A stretch of 7,558 nt of DNA from Nitrososphaeria archaeon (GTDB lineage: Archaea > Thermoproteota > Nitrososphaeria > JACIWG01). The translations under genes and the position numbers were made by a program. The number at the start of each line of letters is the position of its first letter. Positions within the stretch are counted from its first letter, which is position 1. Of this stretch, positions 1-6,113 are shown piece after piece. The notes under the pieces were generated by a model. The model was not told where the DNA came from. It ran no database searches and saw only the letters and a list, made by a program, of their open reading frames with translations. Where the stretch lies: contig JACIWG010000071.1 of the NCBI GenBank assembly GCA_014361085.1, forward strand, positions 1-7,558, given 5' to 3'.

Positions 1-213
1 TAGCCAAAATCTCCTATTTTTTTGGCTTATAGAAATATTTTCCTTAAAAGTTTTTTTACTATAAAATATTTCAAGCACTCTTACTGCTCTTCTAGACCTA
101 ATTTTTTTCAAAAGCTCCAATGTTTCCTGAAAGGATATAACCTTTTTATAGTAGAGGAGCTGCACTAAAGATGAAACTACAAGCTTTTTTTCCCTTTCAT
201 TATTTATGTTCAT
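1..213 (-). CDS. Partial gene of unknown function, 5' end only, runs off left edge
   Basis: An open frame starts at an ATG (213-211) and continues for 71 codons without a stop to the window edge. The visible protein begins MNINNEREKKLVVSSL and is rich in Lys, Arg, Glu and Leu. It looks mostly helical and basic (for example LELLKKIRSRRAVRVLEIF at about residues 32-50), with no membrane segment and no motif I recognise. An in-frame TTG lies five codons before... more exactly three codons upstream of the ATG, behind an in-frame TAG, so the start is bounded to this area. It follows the phosphoesterase gene on the same strand after 46 bp, so it could be the distal gene of the repair-like operon, or have its own TATA-like promoter at about 244-251. 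It is too short to judge whether it could be a ligase; nothing seen supports that. Function not assigned. Confidence 0.5.
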   Translation of the reverse strand, partial: MNINNEREKKLVVSSLVQLLYYKKVISFQETLELLKKIRSRRAVRVLEIFYSKKTFKENISISQKNRRFWL

Positions 214-243
214 GTCTAGCAATATAGGCTATAGATTGGACAG

Positions 244-251
244 ATTTAAAT
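244..251 (-). promoter_or_regulatory. Possible TATA box for the left-edge gene
   Basis: The minus strand reads ATTTAAAT, with its centre about 34 nt before the ATG at 213. Archaeal TATA boxes lie about 25-27 nt before the transcription start, which would give a leader of under 10 nt. It lies just past the phosphoesterase stop codon. In DNA this AT-rich such a match is weak evidence. Confidence 0.25.
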
Positions 252-259
252 GTAAATGA

Positions 260-1006
260 TTAAATTAGGTACTTTATTTTTGGAAACCTTTGTAAACCTT
301 TGCCAGGTTCTATTGCATATGGCACCATTTCCGAAATATCCTTATCTTTCAGGAATGGTGAAAGAAATGTTGACGGAGGATTTATGTTCACGTCTGTACC
401 GTAGGCTGCTGGAGAAAGGGATGGCAAAACTATTATGGTTTTTTCTTCAACTCTCCCGTGTAAAATGCACTTAAACCTATGTATGAATCCAAGTTTGTCT
501 TTTATAGCTATAGAAGGATGTTCATGGCCTAAAATTATAAAATCTGTTGTTGAAGTTAATTCTTCTTCTGGAATATGTCCATGAGTAAATGTCATTTCAT
601 CCAATGTTAGTGAAGGCTGGATTAACTCAATATTATATTCCTTCAGTATTGCTATAATGTAATTGTCATGGTTTCCGCGTATAATCTTTAATTTTACATT
701 AAGTTCTTTCAGATTTTTTATAAGCTTTTTTGTTGAAATCCATTCACTTGGTGAAGGGTATCCGAACTCATGTTTGACATCGCCTAAAATCAGTACTTCA
801 CTTAAACCCATTTCTTTAACAGGTCTTATTATAAAATTTATTATTTTTGGAGCGAGTGATGATGGTACATGTATGCCTTCAGCTTCAAGCTCTTCCTCGA
901 TTCCAAAATGTAGGTCTGAAACGATTAACGTTCTATCGTCTAAAATAAGTGCTGGCCAAGGTTCCACTATCTTCAATCGTTTTGTTAACCTTATTTCTGA
1001 AGACAA
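260..1006 (-). CDS. SbcD/Mre11-related archaeal metallophosphoesterase (MPE)
   Basis: This is a calcineurin-like, two-metal phosphoesterase of 248 aa, the usual size for the small single-domain archaeal SbcD-related family (COG1407/TIGR00024 type). It is far shorter than true Mre11/SbcD. All family metal-binding motifs are visible: D31-L-H33 (SDLHFG), G75-D76, G111-N112-H113-D114, H142-G-H144 and G160-H161-E-H163-P. Bacterial relatives found beside Lhr, Exo and ligase genes are manganese-dependent DNA nucleases/phosphodiesterases, so a nuclease role is a family-based inference. The start is a TTG (1006-1004). It is the only usable start codon between the upstream in-frame stop and the first metal motif, apart from a GTG at residue 14, and no clear Shine-Dalgarno precedes it. 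The gene follows the helicase gene after 46 bp on the same strand and is probably co-transcribed. The protein looks soluble, with no signal peptide. The fold and family are secure; the substrate is not. Confidence 0.92.
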   Translation of the reverse strand: MSSEIRLTKRLKIVEPWPALILDDRTLIVSDLHFGIEEELEAEGIHVPSSLAPKIINFIIRPVKEMGLSEVLILGDVKHEFGYPSPSEWISTKKLIKNLKELNVKLKIIRGNHDNYIIAILKEYNIELIQPSLTLDEMTFTHGHIPEEELTSTTDFIILGHEHPSIAIKDKLGFIHRFKCILHGRVEEKTIIVLPSLSPAAYGTDVNINPPSTFLSPFLKDKDISEMVPYAIEPGKGLQRFPKIKYLI

Positions 1007-1052
1007 CCAGAATTTTTCACAATTTTTCCCTAATATAAGTTTTTGAAGTGTA

Positions 1053-3698
1053 CTAGTTTTCTGTAAGAACTATATCACTAGCTTTCACTCGTGAAATGAC
1101 TTCATCGTATAGGCTTTTTAGTAAAGCCTTCTTGTCCTCCATTAGAACTATATCACTGTATCCTGTCAATAGCATATCATGCGAGAACGGTGAAGGTAGG
1201 TCATACTGTTTCAGGATAATATATCTTCTAACACCATTTTCTATGTCCTCTACAACTTTTGTAGCATTCTCTACATCCATTAAGTCTTCTATAATCTCTC
1301 TATATGTTTCACTTAATACTGGAAATTCAGCTAAATCTTCAACTAGAGACATTAGTGTCTGAGAGCTTATCTGCTGCCTGTTTACTGTTATCTCATGCCC
1401 TTTATAGTTTCTTAAAATCATTAGAGACCTCGTCGCACAGTGTCTAAATCTTCGTCTAACAAGTTCCGTATTCTTTATTGCTTCAATCAATAATCTTCTA
1501 GCATTTTCTTTTGAAACCATTTCCAAAACCCTCTTTATGTCGAGGGGTATGTAGCCTGGAACCGTCAATATGAAGCCAGAGTCTGTTACTGTTACAGAAA
1601 CACTTCTTTTAGCATTTTTCATTATCAAATATGCGTATATTCTTGATAGTGCCTCGTTCACTCTTCTTCCAAATACTGCGTGGAAGATAAAATTTTGTCT
1701 ATTTTCTGGGTCAACATAATTTTCTACAATAATGTTTTTGTCAGAGTGTCTGACATCTACATTCAAATATTTTAGGAACTCTTCCTGGGCTATAAAATAG
1801 TTGTATATTGATTCACATGCTTTGGGGTTTGAGGAAGTCTCCCTCCTTATAAACTTCAATATCTCCTTTTTTGGAACATTTTCTCTTATCATTTTAAAGA
1901 GATTTTCCCTGAACCGTCCTATAGCTTCAGCAGTATCAAAGCTTAATGGTAACATTTCACTAAACCACGTTGGTACGGTAGGCTTTTCTCCTTCCGCTGG
2001 AGAAACGTATGCTGTTAAACCTTTAGCATACTTGAACTCATATGGTCTGCCTCCTAGAAGGAAAATGTCTCCTGGAGCAAGTCTTTCGAGAAACTCTTCT
2101 TCGATCATTCCAACCCATCTATTGTTTAAGGTTAAGACTTTAACGTGCACATTTTCTGGGATCGTTCCAATGTTTGTCGAATATATTACCCTAACCAGAG
2201 CCCCTCTTCTTCCAAAAGTATTCTCGTTTTCATCATACCATATTTTTCCATAAACCCTGTGTCCTTCAAGCTGCTGATATCCTCCACTCAAGTACCTTAA
2301 AACGTTCTTGAGCATGTTTAAGGGGAGATTGTGATAGTTGTAGCTTCTCCTGATCAACTTGTATGCTTCATCAACCTTCCAACGTTGTTCTATGGCCATT
2401 CCTACAACATGCTGTGCTAGTACGTCTAAACAGTTTTTGGGAATATGTACTCTATCAAGTGCACCCTTTTTAGCCTCACTTACTATGACAGCATCTTCTA
2501 CCAAGTCATCTCTTTCTAATGGTATAAGATATCCTTTCGAAAGTTTTTCAAGAGAATGTCCTGACCTGCCGACTCTCTGAAGACATTTTGAAACCGACTT
2601 TGGTGAACCAATCTGTACTACTGCCTCAATACTCCCAACATCGATGCCGAGCTCGAGTGACGTGCTTGTGACAACAGCCTTCATGAGCCCATGCTTTAAT
2701 CTATCCTCTATATCACGTCTTATTTCTCTTGAAAGGGAGCCATGGTGTGCGGCTAGCTCGTCTCCGTCAACAACCTTAAGCTTTGAAAGCTGGAAAACAA
2801 CCCTTTCTGTGCCAGATCTTGTGTTTGTGAAAATTAGTGTCGTTTTATGTCTTTTAACAATATTCTTTATAAGCTTGTACATTTTTGCTGTCGTCTCTTC
2901 CGCCGAAGTATGCACTAGGTCACTTACTGGGCATATCACCTTTAACTCTATTGGTTTTACGAACCTTGTATCAACTATTAGGCAGTCCCTTTCTGTGCCA
3001 TCATCGTTATATCCTACAAGATATTTTGCAACCTCTTCAATCGGATGTATTGTAGCCGATAAGCCTATTCTCACAAGATTTCCAGAAGTTAAATGCTGAA
3101 GTCTTTCTAGACTCAAAGAAAGATGTACTCCACGTTTACTACTACATACTTCATGTATTTCGTCCACGACCACCCACTTAACTGACTTCATTTTTTCCCT
3201 AAACTTTGGTGCTACCAAAAGAATGGCTATACTCTCAGGTGTTGTTACAAGAATATGAGGTGGTCTTCTAAGCATTCTTGACCTCTCGATTTGTGTAGTG
3301 TCTCCAGTCCTTACACCTACTCTGATTTCTGTAAAACCTTTTTCTCTAAGTTCTTCTTTCTGAAATATTTCATCTAGAGGCTGTTTCAAGTTTTTTTCAA
3401 TATCGTAATCAAGGGCCTTCAATGGTGAAACGTAAACGCAATAGACTTTATCTTCAAGCTGTCCCATTTTACTCATTTTTAAAAGCTCATTTATTATACT
3501 CAAGAATACTGCAAAAGTTTTCCCTGACCCTGTTGGTGAAGCGATTAACGTATTTTTTTCCTCCATAATGGGAATAATCGAATACTCTTGAGGTGGCGTC
3601 AGTTTCTTGAACCTGCTGAACCATTGTCTAAGTTCAGGTTCTAGCACACTTAAAACCTCGTCCATCGTGTACTTTCTCTTTGCATACTCAAGTACCAT
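1053..3698 (-). CDS. lhr: Lhr-family (Lhr-Core) superfamily 2 ATP-dependent helicase
   Basis: The 881 aa product matches the usual archaeal Lhr length. RecA domain 1 carries a Q-motif-like LTPPQ (33-37), Walker A SPTGSGKT (54-61), the DEIH box (179-182) and SAT (214-216). RecA domain 2 carries TNTRSGTE (291-298), TSTSLELGIDVG (344-355) and QRVGRSGH (374-381). After these come the Lhr winged-helix and core regions (about 420-700), with PTWFSEMLPLS (576-586) holding the Trp that in characterised Lhr proteins touches the tracking strand. A C-terminal DEAD/DEAH-associated domain includes RFRHCATRSLMIL (750-762) and YDLPSPFSHDMLLTG (832-846). Lhr enzymes are ssDNA-dependent ATPases that translocate 3'-5' and unwind DNA and RNA:DNA duplexes. 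The large bacterial Lhr C-terminal extension is absent. The ATG at 3698 has a strong GGGGAG-type binding site overlapping the stop of the upstream nuclease gene, 12 bp away, which argues for coupled translation. The frame is intact and no key motif is missing. Confidence 0.96.
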   Translation of the reverse strand: MVLEYAKRKYTMDEVLSVLEPELRQWFSRFKKLTPPQEYSIIPIMEEKNTLIASPTGSGKTFAVFLSIINELLKMSKMGQLEDKVYCVYVSPLKALDYDIEKNLKQPLDEIFQKEELREKGFTEIRVGVRTGDTTQIERSRMLRRPPHILVTTPESIAILLVAPKFREKMKSVKWVVVDEIHEVCSSKRGVHLSLSLERLQHLTSGNLVRIGLSATIHPIEEVAKYLVGYNDDGTERDCLIVDTRFVKPIELKVICPVSDLVHTSAEETTAKMYKLIKNIVKRHKTTLIFTNTRSGTERVVFQLSKLKVVDGDELAAHHGSLSREIRRDIEDRLKHGLMKAVVTSTSLELGIDVGSIEAVVQIGSPKSVSKCLQRVGRSGHSLEKLSKGYLIPLERDDLVEDAVIVSEAKKGALDRVHIPKNCLDVLAQHVVGMAIEQRWKVDEAYKLIRRSYNYHNLPLNMLKNVLRYLSGGYQQLEGHRVYGKIWYDENENTFGRRGALVRVIYSTNIGTIPENVHVKVLTLNNRWVGMIEEEFLERLAPGDIFLLGGRPYEFKYAKGLTAYVSPAEGEKPTVPTWFSEMLPLSFDTAEAIGRFRENLFKMIRENVPKKEILKFIRRETSSNPKACESIYNYFIAQEEFLKYLNVDVRHSDKNIIVENYVDPENRQNFIFHAVFGRRVNEALSRIYAYLIMKNAKRSVSVTVTDSGFILTVPGYIPLDIKRVLEMVSKENARRLLIEAIKNTELVRRRFRHCATRSLMILRNYKGHEITVNRQQISSQTLMSLVEDLAEFPVLSETYREIIEDLMDVENATKVVEDIENGVRRYIILKQYDLPSPFSHDMLLTGYSDIVLMEDKKALLKSLYDEVISRVKASDIVLTEN

Positions 3699-3713
3699 TC
3701 ACTTCTCCCCCTA
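3699..3713 (-). promoter_or_regulatory. Strong ribosome binding site of lhr, overlapping the exo stop codon
   Basis: On the minus strand, TAGGGGGAGAAGTGA runs straight into the lhr ATG at 3698. The TAG at its head is the stop codon of the nuclease gene. The purine-rich GGGGGAG sits about 7 nt before the ATG, a good fit to the anti-Shine-Dalgarno end of archaeal 16S rRNA. Ribosomes ending the nuclease gene would be placed on the helicase start, which fixes that start and suggests matched expression. Confidence 0.75.
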
Positions 3714-4718
3714 ATCACTTCTATAGAATTCATCAAGCCCTGTTTGTTTTATGGTAAGTGGTTCAGCATCATATCCCATTTTCTTTAATTCAATAGAAAA
3801 TTCGTTTGCATAACCATGTACGGTAAAAATTTTTTCCGGCTCAACATGTTTAACAACCTTTACTAAATCCATGTAGTCACAGTGGTCGCTTAGTGGGAAA
3901 GAGTAGTCTGCTCCATTGTTTCCGAACCTCCTGTCCAATGTCCATCCAGAAAAATAGAATGTTACAACATCATATTTCTTCTTCAAAAACTTCATCATAC
4001 CACTTTTTAGTGTGTAGGAGGGGGCTAATAGTATCCAAGGCCTCTTTTCTAGTAAACCTTTCTCCTTAGCCTCAGAATATGATGTAAAGGATTTTATTGG
4101 TATACCAAACGACCTACAGACCTCATTTAACCTTATAATACTTTCTTGAACATATATTGGCTCCCATGTAGAAAACAGGTATGAAAGCATCTGAGCTTTA
4201 CCTAAAGGGTAGCCGCAGAGTGCAACTGGAACACCTTTCTCATACATTTTGGAAATAAGCTTGTTCACCTCTTCCACAACCTTAGCTGGGTTTGGAAACA
4301 AATATTTTGGATGACCGTAAGTTGTTTCAATAACAAGTATTCTTGCTTTAGGCAACTTTGGTGCTTTAAGAAATCCCCTAGCATGCAAGGCAATATCTCC
4401 AGTATAGAATATTTTATCATCTATCAATATCGACTTTGATCCAACAATATGGCTTGAATCATAAAGTTCAACTTCCTCTAAGCTGATTGGATCTGGTAAA
4501 GAATATCCTCTTTCTCTCGCAAGAACTACAGTCTCTTTTGAAGCAATAAGGTTCTCTTTAAGTCCACCGTACACGTGGTCAACGTGGGCATGTGAGACAA
4601 AATAGTAGTCTGCTTTGACAGGAGCCTTGGAGTCGAAGGCATAAGATTTTCCTCTATATTCTAGAGTAACCCCTCCACCTTTACCCTTAACCTCTACAGC
4701 TCCTGTCATTTTACTCAT
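3711..4718 (-). CDS. Metallo-beta-lactamase/beta-CASP nuclease, ligase-associated Exo-like
   Basis: The 335 aa product has the metallo-beta-lactamase metal site H43-A-H45-V-D47-H48, H90 in SSHIVGS and D108 in YTGD. It also has beta-CASP features: an acidic motif ETTYG (E131), GYPLGKAQ (169-176), LSDHCDY (277-283) with H279, and VHGY with H301. Such sequences are often labelled mRNA 3'-end processing factor or RNA exonuclease. However, the protein lacks the N-terminal KH domains of archaeal CPSF1-like proteins and is short for them. The LGKAQ and LSDHxD(Y/W) motifs and the neighbouring helicase and MPE genes match the bacterial ligase-associated DNA damage exonuclease family better. The predicted activity is metal-dependent nuclease on DNA, with RNA not excluded. 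It is the first gene of the block, starting at ATG 4718 with an alternative Met at residue 4 and a TATA-like element upstream. No signal peptide or membrane segment is seen. Confidence 0.9.
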   Translation of the reverse strand: MSKMTGAVEVKGKGGGVTLEYRGKSYAFDSKAPVKADYYFVSHAHVDHVYGGLKENLIASKETVVLARERGYSLPDPISLEEVELYDSSHIVGSKSILIDDKIFYTGDIALHARGFLKAPKLPKARILVIETTYGHPKYLFPNPAKVVEEVNKLISKMYEKGVPVALCGYPLGKAQMLSYLFSTWEPIYVQESIIRLNEVCRSFGIPIKSFTSYSEAKEKGLLEKRPWILLAPSYTLKSGMMKFLKKKYDVVTFYFSGWTLDRRFGNNGADYSFPLSDHCDYMDLVKVVKHVEPEKIFTVHGYANEFSIELKKMGYDAEPLTIKQTGLDEFYRSD

Positions 4719-4748
4719 GCTATCCTATCGCAGAACCTACATTCGATG

Positions 4749-4757
4749 ATATAAAAG
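4749..4757 (-). promoter_or_regulatory. Likely TATA box of the exo-lhr-MPE operon
   Basis: In the 61 bp gap between the glycosyltransferase stop and the exo start, the minus strand reads CTTTTATAT. Its centre is about 35 nt before the exo ATG, which predicts transcription starting near 4727 with a leader of about 10 nt. This suggests the nuclease-helicase block can be transcribed separately from the glycosyltransferase gene on the same strand. Transcriptional read-through from that gene is also possible. Confidence 0.45.
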
Positions 4758-4779
4758 ATTTGTTAGGATAAAGGCTATA

Positions 4780-6030
4780 TTAAGAAAATGGGTTAAAGTA
4801 TTTTTGGTCGAATGCTCCTGTCTTATCTGTTTTTGTCCATTCCATAGACCTTTTGAAAATAAGTGTGAAGATAACGTACATATTTATTATTGAAAGCAGG
4901 AAAAAGTATGGTATTGAAAAAAATGACATCATGATATATGTCATCTTATCCTTTATATTACTTAATAGTATCCATAGCATTGCTATGCTAAGGTAAATAA
5001 ACTGGTATGAAAAGACTCCTAAAAGAAGGCTTAGGAAAGAAAAGATTTTCATTGCTTTCAGAAAATATAGTGTGTTAAAAAAGTATGCTACCGTCGCCAG
5101 AACCGAAAGTAGTGGGCTTAAGAGTGTGAAGGATATGTCGAAGGCCAATTTCTTGTTAAGATACTTCCACACGTCAATATGCTTTATTCCAGTAACAAAG
5201 TATCCTCTATACCATCTTACCCTTTGCTTAAAAAATGCTTTCAGCCTACCTGGTGTCTCATGTCCAATTGGAATTAGTGCATGCCTAATTTTAAATCCTG
5301 CCTTAAGCATTCTAAGAGAAAAATCAACGTCTTCTGTGAGAGATTTCTCATTCCATTTGCCTATCTTTTCGAAAACATGTCTTTTTATGAACATTCCACT
5401 ACCACAGAGTGGTACAAAAAGTCCGACCATATCCTTAACTCTTAGCACAAAAGCATGCCATAGGAGTCCCTCAAACATTCCTGCTTTAGCAAGTATTCCC
5501 TCGTTACCATTAACATACTGGTATACACATTGTATTGCATCAACATTCGGATCCTGCATATAATCTGACGTTTTAAGAAGCATGTTTGGTGGGGGAATAG
5601 CGTCCGCATCCAAGACACCTATTACTTCACCCTTAGCATGTTCTAATCCAACGTTTATAGAATGAGGTTTACCCTTGCTTTCTCCACAATGGACAACCTT
5701 AATGTTCCCATGTTCTCTCTCATATTTTTTGGCAATTTCTAGCGTCCTATCTGTTGAACCATCTTCTACAACAATTACCTCATACAAGTTTTTCGGATAA
5801 TCTTGTTCAACAAGCTTACCTAAAACTCTTCCAATAACCCTCTCCTCATTTTTTGCTGGAACAATAATCGAATAGTAGGGGAAATGTTTGAACTTAAAAT
5901 AGTAGGTTTCCCTGTGAAGTTGATTCTTATTATATATTCCCAAAAATATGATATAAAACGTGTAAGCCCCCGCAATATAAAGTATAATAGAAACTAAAAA
6001 TGCGAGGGGGTCCAAAATCATGTAAGCCAC
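4780..6030 (-). CDS. Membrane-bound processive family 2 glycosyltransferase
   Basis: The 416 aa protein has an N-terminal membrane helix (about 8-31), a GT-A catalytic domain (about 52-280) and several C-terminal helices (about 300-327, 330-358 and 366-394). This is the plan of hyaluronan, chitin and cellulose synthase-like enzymes. Catalytic motifs are complete: VPAKNEE (57-63), EDGSTD (89-94), DADA (141-144) for metal and nucleotide sugar, TED (232-234) with the probable catalytic base, and QRVRW (269-273), the mark of processive enzymes. A late WTKTDK (398-403) resembles the conserved C-terminal loop motif of that group. It probably uses a UDP- or GDP-sugar at the cytoplasmic membrane face to build or extrude a surface polysaccharide or to glycosylate a lipid; sugar and product cannot be read. 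The frame opens with GTG at 6030; ATG at 6021 (residue 4) is an alternative. It is divergent from the GTPase gene and upstream of exo on the same strand. No hydrolase or transport partner is visible. Confidence 0.93.
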   Translation of the reverse strand: MAYMILDPLAFLVSIILYIAGAYTFYIIFLGIYNKNQLHRETYYFKFKHFPYYSIIVPAKNEERVIGRVLGKLVEQDYPKNLYEVIVVEDGSTDRTLEIAKKYEREHGNIKVVHCGESKGKPHSINVGLEHAKGEVIGVLDADAIPPPNMLLKTSDYMQDPNVDAIQCVYQYVNGNEGILAKAGMFEGLLWHAFVLRVKDMVGLFVPLCGSGMFIKRHVFEKIGKWNEKSLTEDVDFSLRMLKAGFKIRHALIPIGHETPGRLKAFFKQRVRWYRGYFVTGIKHIDVWKYLNKKLAFDISFTLLSPLLSVLATVAYFFNTLYFLKAMKIFSFLSLLLGVFSYQFIYLSIAMLWILLSNIKDKMTYIMMSFFSIPYFFLLSIINMYVIFTLIFKRSMEWTKTDKTGAFDQKYFNPFS

Positions 6031-6050
6031 AAAAACATTCCAACACTATA

Positions 6051-6060
6051 CAATATAAAT
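6051..6060. promoter_or_regulatory. Divergent TATA-like element between glycosyltransferase and GTPase
   Basis: The plus strand reads CAATATAAAT and the minus strand ATTTATATTG, so one AT-rich element could serve as a TATA box in both directions. On the minus strand its centre is about 26 nt before the GTG at 6030, which would give a leaderless or nearly leaderless glycosyltransferase mRNA. On the plus strand it predicts a start near 6082 and a leader of about 30 nt ahead of the ATG at 6114. A second AT-rich stretch at 6083-6095 could instead drive a leaderless GTPase mRNA. Nearby GGGGG at 6077-6081 is too far from the GTPase start to act as its ribosome binding site. Confidence 0.4.
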
Positions 6061-6113
6061 TTTACTTAAAGTTAAAGGGGGTAAAAAATAAAATAGTAGT
6101 ATCTCTATCCCCA

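Noticed and set aside
284..302. Short direct repeat AAACCTTTG separated by one base
   Set aside because: It falls inside the last codons of the phosphoesterase and is only nine bases long. It is not part of an array and probably arose by chance or local slippage.
256..474. Plus-strand open frame of 72 codons
   Set aside because: It lies antisense to the phosphoesterase gene, which has full catalytic motifs. The plus-strand product has no recognisable features.
260..1006. Phosphoesterase as a true Mre11/SbcD partner of a Rad50 gene
   Set aside because: The protein is only 248 aa, lacks the capping and Rad50-binding regions, and no Rad50-like gene is in the window. The small SbcD-related family fits better.
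1801..3099. Several plus-strand open frames of about 70-150 codons
   Set aside because: All are antisense to the helicase gene, whose motifs run without interruption. Their Ser/Thr/Phe-rich translations are typical of shadow frames.
5072..5563. Plus-strand open frame of 163 codons
   Set aside because: It is antisense to the catalytic domain of the glycosyltransferase, including DADA, TED and QRVRW; low-complexity product without motifs.
6000..6113. N-terminal extension of the GTPase frame back to an ATG at 6000
   Set aside because: It would overlap the 5' end of the divergent glycosyltransferase and cover the shared promoter. Its residues do not look like the family, whose P-loop normally lies within about 20 residues of the start, as it does from 6114.
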